NCBI GenBank assembly: GCA_963794995.1
Contig: CAWCFV010000002.1
Span: forward strand, 434,001-498,000
DNA from: CAWCFV01 sp963794995
GTDB lineage: Bacteria > Actinomycetota > Actinomycetes > JACCUZ01
DNA: 64,000 nucleotides
Direction of reading: 5' to 3'
Positions 35,136 through 43,446 of the stretch are shown piece after piece. The translations under genes and the position numbers were made by a program. Within the stretch, counting starts at the first letter, position 1. The number at the start of each line of letters is the position of its first letter. The notes beneath the pieces were generated by a model that made no database searches, was not told where the DNA came from, and saw only the letters and a list, made by a program, of their open reading frames with translations.

Positions 35136-36337
35136 CGTCGCTTCTTGCTCTTGTTGCGCCCGCCGCCCTTGCGTGGCTGGCTGCGCTGGGCACCGCCCCC
35201 GGGCCGGGGTGCCGGCCTGGGCCGGCGGGTCGCCCCGCCCGCGGCGACCGCCTCACGACCGTCGTCGGTCACGCCGGTCCCGGCGTCGTCGGGCTCCGGG
35301 TCGGGCGCCGCGCCCTGGGCGGACGCACGGCGTCGCGCGGAGGGTGTCGTGCCCGCCGCGGCCGGGGTCGCAGTGCGGCGGGCCCCGACCCGCCTGGCCA
35401 GCGCCTTCATCGCCGGCTCGCGCTCCTTGAACCCGGCGAGCAGCGGAGTGGCGATGAAGATCGAGGAGTAGGCGCCGACTGCGACGCCGACGAACAGTGC
35501 CAGCGCGAGGTCCTTGAGCGGCCCGGCGCCGAGCAGAACGACTCCGGCGAACAGGATCGCCGCGATCGGCAGCAGCGCGATGATCGAGGTGTTGATCGAG
35601 CGGACCAGCGTCTGGTTGACGGCGAGGTTCGCGGCCTGGCTGTAGGTCATCCGGCTGCCGCCGGCCAGGCCGGCGGTGTTCTCCCGGACCTTGTCGAAGA
35701 CGACGACGGTGTCGTACAGGGAGTAGCCCAGGATCGTCAGGAAACCGATGACCGTGGCAGGGGTGACCTCGAAGCCGACCAGCGCGTAGATGCCGGCGGT
35801 CGCGACGAGGTCGTGCAGGAGGGCGACCATCGCGGCCAGCGCCATCTTCCACTCGAAGTAGAGCGACAGGAAGATCACGACGCCGACGAGGAAGAAGACC
35901 AGCGCGCGCAGGGCCTTGGCAGAGATGTCCTTGCCCCAGCTGGGCCCGATGAACTGGGTGCTCACCGCCTCCTGGTCGACGCCGAACCGGTCGGCCAGCG
36001 CTGCCTGGACCTCCGACAGCTGGTCACTGGTGAGGGTCTCGGTCTGGGCGCGCACGGTGTCCGGGCCGACCGACTGGACCACGATCTCGGCCCTGCCGAT
36101 CACGCCCTCGACGGTGGAGCGCACGCTCGCCTGGCTCACGCTGGGCGACTTCACCCGGAACTCCGCGCCCCCACGGAACTCGATCCCCAGGGTCAGCTGC
36201 TTGAACAGCAGCGCGACGAGGCAGATGAGCAGCAGCACGGCCGAGATGGTGTACCAGCGCTTGCGCTGCGCGATGAAGTCGTAGGAGACCTCACCGCGGT
36301 AGAGCCTGGCGCCCAGCGAGCCGAGGCGACTCATCAC
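35132..36337 (-). CDS. secF: Protein translocase subunit SecF
   Basis: 401 aa. The SecF N-terminal helix, a periplasmic P1 domain beginning FRGGAEFRVKSPSVS, and five further membrane helices with GYSLYDTVVVFDKVREN and LNQTL/RSINTS motifs. About 100 residues of basic, Arg/Ala-rich cytoplasmic tail follow, longer than in enteric SecF. With SecD and YajC it uses the proton-motive force to help Sec export. Overlaps secD by four bases (ATGA). Confidence 0.95.
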   Translation of the reverse strand: MMSRLGSLGARLYRGEVSYDFIAQRKRWYTISAVLLLICLVALLFKQLTLGIEFRGGAEFRVKSPSVSQASVRSTVEGVIGRAEIVVQSVGPDTVRAQTETLTSDQLSEVQAALADRFGVDQEAVSTQFIGPSWGKDISAKALRALVFFLVGVVIFLSLYFEWKMALAAMVALLHDLVATAGIYALVGFEVTPATVIGFLTILGYSLYDTVVVFDKVRENTAGLAGGSRMTYSQAANLAVNQTLVRSINTSIIALLPIAAILFAGVVLLGAGPLKDLALALFVGVAVGAYSSIFIATPLLAGFKEREPAMKALARRVGARRTATPAAAGTTPSARRRASAQGAAPDPEPDDAGTGVTDDGREAVAAGGATRRPRPAPRPGGGAQRSQPRKGGGRNKSKKRR

Positions 36338-38136
36338 GCCTCCTTGGTGGTGCTGGTGGCCGGACCGGCCGCCGTGCGGCGACGGGCCGATGTCGGGGTG
36401 AGCAGGGTGCGTCTCGTGGCGCCGAGCCGTTCCGGGTCGAGACCGGACATCTTGTGCCCCTGCCCGAAGAACGACGTGCGGGCGAGCATGGTGACCAGCG
36501 GCTTGGTGAACAGGAACACGATGACGATGTCGACCAGCGTCGTCAGGCCGAGCGTGAAGGCGAAGCCACGCACGCCGCCGACCGACAGCACGTAGAGGAC
36601 CACCGCCGCGAGGAAGGACACGAAGTCGGCGGCCAGGATGGTGCGCCGGGCCCGGACCCAGCCGGTCTCGACCGCGACGCGCAGCGACTTGCCCTCCCGG
36701 ACCTCGTCGCGCAGGCGCTCGAAGTAGACGACGAACGAGTCGGCGGTGATGCCGATGGCCACGATGAGCCCGGCTATCCCGGCGAGGCTGAGCCGGAAGC
36801 CGATCTGCCAGCCGAGCAGGACGACCAGGCCATAGGTCATCGCGGCCGAGGCCAGCAGGCTGGCGACGGTGACCAGCCCCAGGCCCCGGTAGTACAGCAG
36901 CGAGTAGACGACGACCAGGACCAGCCCGATGATGCCGGCGATGACGCCGGCGGTGAGCTGGTCACCACCGAGGGTCGCCGACACCTCCTGGACCTCGCCG
37001 GCGTCGAACGTCAGCGGCAGGGCACCGTACTTGAGCACGTTGGCGAGGCCGCTGGCCTCGGACTGGCTGAAGTTGCCGGTGATCTGTGCCTGCCCGCCGA
37101 GGATCGGCCCGTCGTTCAGCCCGGGGGCGGAGACCGCGAGCCCGTCGAGGACGATCCCGAACCTGTTCTGCGGGTCGGTCAGCGCCGACAGCCGGCGGGT
37201 CGTGTCGGCGAACTTCTTCTTGCCCTCGCCGGTGAAGTCCAGCTGCACGATCCAGCCGCCGGTGGCGATGCCCTGCTGGTTGGTGTCGAGGCCGGCCGAG
37301 GCCGACTTGACGTCGGTCCCGAGAACCTCCGCCGGGCCGAGCAGGTACTTCTCGCTGCCGTCCTCGCTGCAGGTGACCAGCGGCTGCTTCGGCTTGTCGC
37401 CGCCCTCCCGGCGCAGGTCCTGGCGCACCGCGGCGGGGTCGGCACAGTCGAGCTCGGCGAACTTCTGCTGGAGCGCCGCCGTGACCCCACCCGCGCCGTC
37501 GCTCCCGGTGGTCGGGGTCGGCGAGGGGACCGGGTCAGGGGTGGCGGTCCCGGTGGCGGTGGCGCTCGGGCTGGGACTCGCGCTCCCCGCCTTGCGCAAC
37601 GCCTGCGGGACCACCGCGTTGTTCGCGCTCTCGGACGGCGAGGCGCTCGGGCTCGGCGACGCGCTGGCGCTGCCCGACGCCGTGGGGCTCGGACTGGCCG
37701 ACGGCAGCGCGATGGGGGCGCCGGCCGCGGCGAGCAGCACCGGACGGAACCGCAGCTGGGCGGTCTGCTGGACCGTCGCGAGGATGTTCTTGTCCTGCTT
37801 GCCGGGGATGGAGATCACGATGTTGTCGCCCGCGGTGGTGACCTCGGACTCCGCGACGCCGAAGCTGTCGACCCGGCTGCGGATGATGGTGACCGCCTGG
37901 TCCAGCGAGTCCTGCGGGACCGAGCCCGACCCCTGCGCGCGGCGGGGCGTGAGGATGACGCTGGTGCCGCCCTCCAGGTCCAGCCCGAGCCGCGGCTGGT
38001 AGGTGTCCGCGAGGGTGAGCTCGTCCTTGCCGACCCGATCGGGAGCGGCGACCCAGATCAGGCCGAAGATCGCGACGATGACGGCCGCGAGCACCAGGAT
38101 GGTGCGCCCGGGCCGCGCCGCGCTCGGTGTAGCCAC
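36334..38136 (-). CDS. secD: Protein translocase subunit SecD
   Basis: 600 aa. The first membrane helix precedes LGLDLEGGTSVILTPR. The periplasmic domain contains a long Ser/Ala/Pro-rich insertion (about residues 145-215), typical of actinobacterial SecD. The C-terminal six-helix domain has GVIAGIIGLVLVVVYSLLYYRGLG and GIAGLIVAIGITADSFVVYFERLRDE. Partner of SecF. Confidence 0.95.
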   Translation of the reverse strand: MATPSAARPGRTILVLAAVIVAIFGLIWVAAPDRVGKDELTLADTYQPRLGLDLEGGTSVILTPRRAQGSGSVPQDSLDQAVTIIRSRVDSFGVAESEVTTAGDNIVISIPGKQDKNILATVQQTAQLRFRPVLLAAAGAPIALPSASPSPTASGSASASPSPSASPSESANNAVVPQALRKAGSASPSPSATATGTATPDPVPSPTPTTGSDGAGGVTAALQQKFAELDCADPAAVRQDLRREGGDKPKQPLVTCSEDGSEKYLLGPAEVLGTDVKSASAGLDTNQQGIATGGWIVQLDFTGEGKKKFADTTRRLSALTDPQNRFGIVLDGLAVSAPGLNDGPILGGQAQITGNFSQSEASGLANVLKYGALPLTFDAGEVQEVSATLGGDQLTAGVIAGIIGLVLVVVYSLLYYRGLGLVTVASLLASAAMTYGLVVLLGWQIGFRLSLAGIAGLIVAIGITADSFVVYFERLRDEVREGKSLRVAVETGWVRARRTILAADFVSFLAAVVLYVLSVGGVRGFAFTLGLTTLVDIVIVFLFTKPLVTMLARTSFFGQGHKMSGLDPERLGATRRTLLTPTSARRRTAAGPATSTTKEA

Positions 38137-38201
38137 GTGAGGTCTCTCTTCTGTGTCTGGGCCCGGACGGCGCGGAGGGCGCGTGCCGGTGAGCGGGTCG
38201 G

Positions 38202-38585
38202 CTACTCGCCGGAGGGGCTGCGCCGGCCCGTCCCGGCATCGGTGTCGTCGCTCGCGTCGTCGACGTTGTCGACGGGGTCGTCGGCCGGGTCGGTCAGGTC
38301 GATCTCGTCGGCCTCGTCGGTGGCGTCGGTGGCGTCCTCCGCGAGCACCCTGCCGACGGCCGCCTTCGCGACGCGCAGCGTGCTGCCCGGGGCGATCTCC
38401 AGGACCACCGAGTCGTCGCGGACCTCGGTGACGGTGCCGAAGATGCCCGCGGTCGTCATGATCTCGACGCCGGGTGCGAGCCGCTCCTGCAGCTGCGCCG
38501 CCTGCCGGGACCGGGTCCGCTGCGGCCGGATGATGAGGAAGTAGAACGCCACCAGGATCAGCGCGAAGGGGAGCAGCACGTCCAC
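38202..38585 (-). CDS. yajC: Preprotein translocase accessory subunit YajC
   Basis: 127 aa. One N-terminal membrane helix (LLPFALILVAFYFLIIRPQRTR), then the YajC soluble domain with LAPGVEIMTTAGIFGTVTEVRDDSVVLEIAPG. The tail is very acidic (Asp-rich, about 35 residues). GTG start with AAGGAAA upstream. Leads the yajC-secD-secF set after the ruv operon terminator. Confidence 0.92.
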   Translation of the reverse strand: MDVLLPFALILVAFYFLIIRPQRTRSRQAAQLQERLAPGVEIMTTAGIFGTVTEVRDDSVVLEIAPGSTLRVAKAAVGRVLAEDATDATDEADEIDLTDPADDPVDNVDDASDDTDAGTGRRSPSGE

Positions 38586-38614
38586 GGGGCGAGGTTTCCT
38601 TCCGAGAGGGGGCG

Positions 38615-38648
38615 CGCCCGGGCGGAGGGAGCTCCGCCTGCTCGGGCG
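38615..38648 (-). terminator. Terminator between ruvB and yajC
   Basis: GGCGGAG/CTCCGCC 7-bp stem, extended by CGCCCG/CGGGCG across a four-base bulge. It lies 85 bases beyond the ruvB stop and 30 bases before the yajC start. Confidence 0.6.
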
Positions 38649-38732
38649 CCAGACGGGCGGGGAGTCTACCTGCCGGACCTGGGCCCCCCCGGCACCCTCG
38701 TGGTCACGGCCGGGTCACCGACCCGTGCGCCG

Positions 38733-39812
38733 TCACCCCGCCGGCTCGCCCGGCTCGTCGAACAGCGCCGCTGCGGACGGGCCGGTGCGGGGCGGGGTGA
38801 GACCCAGGTGCGCCCAGGCACTGGGGGTGGCGACCCGGCCGCGCGGGGTGCGGGCGAGCAGCCCGGCGCGCACGAGGAACGGCTCGGCCACCTCCTCGAC
38901 GGTCTCGCGCTCCTCCCCCACCGCCACCGCCAGGGTCGAGACCCCCACCGGGCCGCCACCGAAGCTGCCGACCAGCGCCTGCAGCACGGCGCGGTCCAGC
39001 CGGTCCAGCCCCCGGTCGTCGACCTCGTAGACCACGAGCGCCTCGCGGGCCACCGCGCGGGTCACCGCGCCGTCCGCGCGGACCTGGGCGAAGTCACGCA
39101 CCCGGCGCAGCAGCCGGTTGGCGATGCGGGGGGTGCCCCGGGAGCGCCCGGCGATCTCCGCGGCACCGTGGCGGTCCAGCGGCACGCCGAGCAGCCGCGC
39201 CGAGCGGACCAGGACCCGCTCGAGGTCCTCGGCCTCGTAGAAGTCCATGTGCGCGGTGAAGCCGAACCGGTCGCGCAGCGGGCCGGGCAGCAGGCCGGCC
39301 CGGGTGGTGGCCCCGACCAGGGTGAACGGCGGGATCTCGAGCGGGATCGCGGTGGCACCGGGCCCCTTGCCGACGACGACGTCGACCCGGAAGTCCTCCA
39401 TCGCCAGGTAGAGCATCTCCTCGGCCGGGCGGGACATCCGGTGGATCTCGTCGAGGAACAGGACCTCGCCCTCGGCCAGGCTGGACAGGATCGCCGCCAG
39501 GTCGCCGGCGTGCTGGATGGCGGGCCCGCTGGTGATCCGCAGCGGCGCCTCCATCTCGGCGGCCACGATCATCGCCAGCGTCGTCTTGCCCAGGCCCGGC
39601 GGGCCGGACAGCAGCACGTGGTCGGGCACCCGGCCGCGCCCCCGGGCAGCCTGCAGCACCAGGCCGAGCTGCTCGCGCACCCGGTCCTGGCCGATGAACT
39701 CCGCGAGCGAGCGCGGCCGCAGCGCGGCCTCGACCTGCTGCTCGTCCTCCGTCCCGGCGGCGCCGTGGTCGACCGCGAGGTCGGCGGCGACCCGGCGCTC
39801 GGTCCCGCTCAC
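38733..39812 (-). CDS. ruvB: Holliday junction branch migration ATPase RuvB
   Basis: 359 aa. Walker A GPPGLGKTT (about 68-76), Walker B VLFLDEIHRM, sensor GATTRAG, the arginine finger region DRFGF, and the C-terminal winged helix (LARTPRGRVATPSAWAHLGL). GTG start overlaps the ruvA stop (GTGA). Together with RuvA drives branch migration for RuvC resolution. Confidence 0.96.
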   Translation of the reverse strand: MSGTERRVAADLAVDHGAAGTEDEQQVEAALRPRSLAEFIGQDRVREQLGLVLQAARGRGRVPDHVLLSGPPGLGKTTLAMIVAAEMEAPLRITSGPAIQHAGDLAAILSSLAEGEVLFLDEIHRMSRPAEEMLYLAMEDFRVDVVVGKGPGATAIPLEIPPFTLVGATTRAGLLPGPLRDRFGFTAHMDFYEAEDLERVLVRSARLLGVPLDRHGAAEIAGRSRGTPRIANRLLRRVRDFAQVRADGAVTRAVAREALVVYEVDDRGLDRLDRAVLQALVGSFGGGPVGVSTLAVAVGEERETVEEVAEPFLVRAGLLARTPRGRVATPSAWAHLGLTPPRTGPSAAALFDEPGEPAG

Positions 39813-40429
39813 GCCTTGCTCAGCGAGCGCAGGGCGGCCTTGAGCAGCACTGCCACGTCGGGCGCCGCCCCGGCGGCGGCGGCCTCCTCGACGTACGGCC
39901 GGGCGGCGTCGACCCCGTCGTCGGCCTCCCGGCCCGACCAGCCGAGGCCGAGCAGGGCACCGTGCAGCTGCTCGCGCCAGGCCGGCGCGCCCGCCGCGGT
40001 GGCCCGCGACCGGGCCGGCGAGCCACGGACGGCACCGAGCCGGTCCTTGAGCTCGAGGACGATGCGCTGCGCGCCCTTGCGACCGATGCCGGGGACCTGG
40101 GTCAGGGACGCGAGGTCCTCGGTGGCGACGGCGCGGCGCAGCTCGTCGGGGCCGTGGACGGCGAGCATCGCCTGGGCCAGCCGTGGGCCGACCCCGCTCG
40201 CCGTCTGGAGCAGCTCGAACACCACCCGCTCGTCCTCGTCGGCGAAGCCGTAGAGGGTCAGGGAGTCCTCGCGCACCACCAGGCTCGTCGGCAGGTGGGC
40301 GGTCTCCCCGACCCGCAACCCGGCCAGCGTCGAGGGCGTGCACTGCAGGGACAGGCCCACCCCGCCGACCTCGACGACGGCGCCGTCCGGTGCCAGCGCG
40401 GCCACCCGTCCGGCCACGAACGCGATCAC
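39809..40429 (-). CDS. ruvA: Holliday junction DNA helicase subunit RuvA
   Basis: 206 aa. An N-terminal OB domain (VIAFVAGRVAALAPDGAVVEVGGVGLSL), HhH motifs (LLQTASGVGPRLAQAML and LTQVPGIGRKGAQRIVLELKDRL), a flexible Ala-rich hinge and the C-terminal RuvB-binding domain. GTG start overlaps the ruvC stop. Confidence 0.95.
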   Translation of the reverse strand: MIAFVAGRVAALAPDGAVVEVGGVGLSLQCTPSTLAGLRVGETAHLPTSLVVREDSLTLYGFADEDERVVFELLQTASGVGPRLAQAMLAVHGPDELRRAVATEDLASLTQVPGIGRKGAQRIVLELKDRLGAVRGSPARSRATAAGAPAWREQLHGALLGLGWSGREADDGVDAARPYVEEAAAAGAAPDVAVLLKAALRSLSKA

Positions 40430-40947
40430 GGCCGGCCGCCCGCCGCGGCCAGCGCCGCCGCGACCCTTGCCTGCGCCCCGCCGCGCCAGACGTGGCAGAT
40501 CGCCATGCCGAGCGCGTCGGCCGCGTCGGGCGGGCGGGGCGGCCCCGCGAGCCGCAGGATCCTGGTCACCATCGCTCCCACCTGTGCCTTGTCGGCGCGG
40601 CCGCTCCCGGTCACCGCGGCCTTCATCTCGCTCGGGGTGTGCAGGGCGACCGGCACGCCGGCCCGCGCCGCTGCCACGATCGCGACGGCGCTCGCCTGCG
40701 CGGTGCCCATCACGGTGCGCACGTTGTGCTGGCTGAAGACCCGCTCGACCGCCACGGCGTCCGGCCGGTGCTCCCGCAGCCACCGCTCGACCTCGCGCTC
40801 GATCGCCAGCAGGCGGGCTCCGAGGTCGTCGGTCGGCGGCGTCCGCACCACGCCGACCGCCACCAGGGCCAGCGGGCGGCCGGGCGTACCGTCGACCACG
40901 CCGAGACCGCAGCGGGTCAGGCCGGGGTCGACCCCGAGCACACGCAC
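40426..40947 (-). CDS. ruvC: Holliday junction resolvase RuvC
   Basis: 173 aa. RNase H-fold nuclease with catalytic Asp in GVDPGLTRCG, Glu in AVERVFSQHN and the acidic pair in PDAADALGMAICH. Cleaves four-way junctions. First gene of ruvCAB here; yebC, its usual upstream neighbour, is separated by two plus-strand genes. Confidence 0.95.
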   Translation of the reverse strand: MRVLGVDPGLTRCGLGVVDGTPGRPLALVAVGVVRTPPTDDLGARLLAIEREVERWLREHRPDAVAVERVFSQHNVRTVMGTAQASAVAIVAAARAGVPVALHTPSEMKAAVTGSGRADKAQVGAMVTRILRLAGPPRPPDAADALGMAICHVWRGGAQARVAAALAAAGGRP

Positions 40948-41099
40948 CGGCCATCGCCTCCGTCGTCCGAACAGGTGTTCGGGTGCGAGGCTACCCGCGC
41001 CGGGTGGTCGCCGGCCCCGGCGACGCGCCGGGTTGGTGCACGAGCATCACCTGCGGGGGCAGCCGGCGGGCCGGCGGGGGGCGGGCGGACGAGCCGGTC

Positions 41100-41115
41100 G
41101 TCAACATGGGTTGAC
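41100..41115. promoter_or_regulatory. Operator 1 of the HTH/Clp-N unit
   Basis: Perfect palindrome GTCAAC-ATGG-GTTGAC. Its right half supplies TTGACC (41111-41116), a consensus -35 hexamer. An identical arm pair recurs 28 bases downstream. Confidence 0.75.
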
Positions 41116-41140
41116 CTACGGCGCGCCGTCAACGTATGTT
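41111..41140 (+). promoter_or_regulatory. Leaderless promoter of the HTH/Clp-N unit
   Basis: -35 TTGACC (41111-41116), 18-base spacer, -10 TATGTT (41135-41140). The start of transcription should fall at about the A of the ATG at 41147. Both hexamers are embedded in the palindromes, so a bound repressor would block the polymerase. Confidence 0.65.
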
Positions 41141-41143
41141 GAC
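41128..41143. promoter_or_regulatory. Operator 2 of the HTH/Clp-N unit
   Basis: Perfect palindrome GTCAAC-GTAT-GTTGAC, same arms as operator 1. It covers the -10 box and ends three bases before the start codon. Confidence 0.75.
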
Positions 41144-41146
41144 AGC

Positions 41147-41386
41147 ATGACCAGCGCAGGCGCAGACGTCGCGGAGCTGGCGACCAGCCAGGACCCGGCG
41201 GTCGGGCTGCGGGCAGTCGCCGCGCTGCGCCGGCTGGCCGACCGGCTCGAGGGGCTCCAGGTGGCCAACGCCCGGGACCAGGGCTGGTCGTGGGACGCGA
41301 TCGGCGCCCTGCTCGGCGTGAGCAAGCAGGCGGTCCACAAGAAGCACGCCACGCGCGCCGGACGCGCCGGCCGTCGGGAGGGCTGA
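41147..41386 (+). CDS. Small helix-turn-helix protein, probable autoregulator
   Basis: 79 aa. Helical N-terminal half (VGLRAVAALRRLADRLEGLQV), then a helix-turn-helix GWSWDAIGALLGVSKQAVHKKHA at about residues 46-68. Small HTH proteins of this type often lie directly before a Clp-N domain gene in actinobacteria. The ATG is followed by the Clp-N ATG two bases after its stop. The twin operators in front suggest it represses its own unit; this is inferred. Confidence 0.82.
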   Translation: MTSAGADVAELATSQDPAVGLRAVAALRRLADRLEGLQVANARDQGWSWDAIGALLGVSKQAVHKKHATRAGRAGRREG

Positions 41387-41388
41387 GC

Positions 41389-41957
41389 ATGTTCGAGCGG
41401 TTCACCCAGGACGCCCGCAGCGTGGTGGTCCGGGCCCAGACCGAGGCGCGCTCGCTCGGGCACGGCTGGATCGGGACCGAGCACCTGCTGCTCGCCGCGC
41501 TCAGCGACCGGGCCGGCGAGGTGGCCCAGGCACTCGACCGGCTCGGTCTCGACGCGGACCGGGTGCGCGCCGCCGTCCTGGCCCAGTCCGGTGCCGGGGT
41601 CGGCGACGCCGACGCGCTGCGGGACCTCGGGATCGACCTGGACGCCGTCCGCCGACGGGCGGAGGAGCGCTTCGGAGCGGGCGCGCTGGACCCCGCGGCG
41701 CCGCGGCGGGTCCGCCGGGGTGGCCGGCGGGGCGGGCCACGCGTGGTGGCCACGTCCCGTTCACGCCGCGGGCCAGGAAGGCGCTCGAGCTCTCGCTCCG
41801 AGAGGCACTCGGGCTGGGGCAGCGGGAGATCCGGGTCGCCCACGTCGTCCTCGGTGCGCTGGGGGCTGACGGGCAGGCCGCACGCGTCGTGGCCCGGCTG
41901 GGCGTGGCCCCCGCCGACGTCCGCCGAGCCGTGCTCGACCTCGGCCGGGCGGCGTAG
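41389..41957 (+). pseudogene. Clp N-terminal domain protein, frameshifted
   Basis: Starts MFERFTQDARSVVVRAQTEARSLGHGWIGTEHLLLAAL, the first Clp-N repeat. The second repeat (GHVPFTPRARKALELSLREALGLGQREIRVAHVVLGAL..., stop TAG at 41955-41957) is in a different frame. The shift lies between about 41,700 and 41,750 in an Arg/Gly-rich linker and looks like one lost base. Intact relatives are about 190 aa with two Clp-N repeats and no ATPase part, possibly adaptor or substrate-binding proteins. Decay or sequencing error cannot be separated here. Confidence 0.78.
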
Positions 41958-41967
41958 CGACGCGGTC

Positions 41968-42720
41968 CTAGCCCACGGCCGCCATGACCTCGTCGCTGAC
42001 GTCGAAGTTCGCGAAGACGTTCTGCACGTCGTCGGAGTCCTCGAGCGCCTCGATCAGCCGGAACACCTTCTTGGCGCCGTCCTCGTCGAGCGCGACGCTG
42101 ACCGACGGCAGGAAGGACGCGTCGGCCGAGTCGTAGTCGATGCCGGCGTCGACCAGGGCGGTCCGGACCGCGACCAGGTCGGTGGCCTCGGAGACGACCT
42201 CGAACGCCTCGTCGAGGTCGTTGACCTCCTCGGCGCCGGCGTCGAGCACGGCGGCCAGCACGTCGTCCTCGGTCAGCCCGTCGGACTTCGGCACGATGAC
42301 GACGCCCTTGCGGTTGAACAGGTAGGACACCGAGCCGGGGTCGGCCATCGAGCCGCCGTTGCGGGTCATCGCGGTGCGGACCTCGGCGGCGGCCCGGTTG
42401 CGGTTGTCGGTGAGGCACTCGATGAGGACCGCCACGCCGCTGGGGCCGTACCCCTCGTACATGATCGTCTGGTAGTCGGCTCCGCCGGCCTCGGCCCCGG
42501 AGCCGCGCTTGACCGCGCGGTCGATGTTGTCGTTGGGGACCGAGGTCTTCTTCGCCTTCTGGATGGCGTCGTAGAGCGTCGGGTTGCCGTTGACGTCACC
42601 GCCGCCGGTGCGCGCCGCGACCTCGATGTTCTTGATCAGCTTGGCGAACGTCTTGCCCCGCCGGGCGTCGATGACGGCCTTCTTGTGCTTGGTGGTGGCC
42701 CACTTGGAGTGGCCGCTCAT
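41968..42720 (-). CDS. YebC/PmpR family translation or transcription factor
   Basis: 250 aa. Begins MSGHSKWATTKHKKAVIDARRGKTFAKLIKNIEVAA, the YebC signature, and continues with PNDNIDRAVKRGSG and YEGYGPSGVAVLIECLTDNRNRA. Family members are reported as DNA-binding regulators and as factors that ease ribosome stalling. Its start overlaps the pdxT stop (ATGA). ruvC normally follows it directly; here the HTH/Clp-N cassette intervenes. Confidence 0.94.
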   Translation of the reverse strand: MSGHSKWATTKHKKAVIDARRGKTFAKLIKNIEVAARTGGGDVNGNPTLYDAIQKAKKTSVPNDNIDRAVKRGSGAEAGGADYQTIMYEGYGPSGVAVLIECLTDNRNRAAAEVRTAMTRNGGSMADPGSVSYLFNRKGVVIVPKSDGLTEDDVLAAVLDAGAEEVNDLDEAFEVVSEATDLVAVRTALVDAGIDYDSADASFLPSVSVALDEDGAKKVFRLIEALEDSDDVQNVFANFDVSDEVMAAVG

Positions 42721-43325
42721 GTGTGGTCCCTCACGATCCGGACGAACAGCTCGTGGACCCGTCCGTCGCCCGTCATCTCGGGATGGAACGACGTGGCCAG
42801 CAGCGAGCCCTGGCGAACGGCGACGATCCTACCGTCGGCGGGCCCGTCCTCCACGCGGGCGAGCACCTCGACGCCGGGGCCGACGTCCTCGACCCACGGC
42901 GCGCGGATGAACACCCCGTGCACCGGGCCGCCGTCGACCCCGGCCATCCGGACGTCGCCCTCGAAGCTGGCCACCTGACGGCCGAACGCGTTGCGGCGGA
43001 CCGTCATGTCGATGCCGCCGAGGGTCTCCTGGTCGGGGCGGCCGTCGAGCACCCGGTCGGCGAGCAGGATCATCCCGGCGCACGAGCCGTACGCCGGCAG
43101 CCCGTCCCGCAGCCGCTCGCGCAGCGGGTCGCGCAGCCCGAAGCCCCGCAGCAGCTTGTCGATCGTGGTCGACTCGCCGCCCGGCAGCACGATGCCGCCG
43201 AGCCCGTCGAGCTCCTCGACCCGGCGCACCGGCCGGCCGGTCGCCCCGGCGCGGTCGAGGGCCACCAGGTGCTCCCGGACGTCACCCTGCAGCGCGAGCA
43301 CGCCGATCGTCGGGGAGACCGTCAC
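42717..43325 (-). CDS. pdxT: Pyridoxal 5'-phosphate synthase glutaminase subunit PdxT
   Basis: 202 aa class I glutaminase. LPGGESTTIDKLL, the catalytic Cys in GSCAGMILLA (about 81; Thr is more usual before Cys), and the His-Glu pair in TSFHPEMTGD (about 180). It supplies ammonia to PdxS. GTG start at 43325. Separated from pdxS by a 120-base gap with a palindrome. Confidence 0.93.
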   Translation of the reverse strand: MTVSPTIGVLALQGDVREHLVALDRAGATGRPVRRVEELDGLGGIVLPGGESTTIDKLLRGFGLRDPLRERLRDGLPAYGSCAGMILLADRVLDGRPDQETLGGIDMTVRRNAFGRQVASFEGDVRMAGVDGGPVHGVFIRAPWVEDVGPGVEVLARVEDGPADGRIVAVRQGSLLATSFHPEMTGDGRVHELFVRIVRDHT

Positions 43326-43355
43326 GACAGCACACCCTAGGAGCCCCCCACGGAG

Positions 43356-43426
43356 ATCGTTTGCGACCGGCTCCCCGACTCGCCGACGGCCCGCCGGCGT
43401 GTCGCGTGAGCGATGTCGCAAACGAG
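43356..43426. repeat. Inverted repeat between pdxS and pdxT
   Basis: Arms CGTTTGCGAC (about 43358-43367) and GTCGCAAACG (43415-43424), pairing over 11 of 12 positions with flanks and enclosing 47 bases of GC-rich sequence. It could be a terminator, processing site or dispersed palindromic element. Confidence 0.65.
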
Positions 43427-43446
43427 CGCTCGGGGTGGAGGGGCAG

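Noticed and set aside
41390..42978. Reading the Clp-N gene as one long protein ending at 42978
   Set aside because: That frame runs antisense through yebC; the conserved second Clp-N repeat lies in another frame and stops at 41957.
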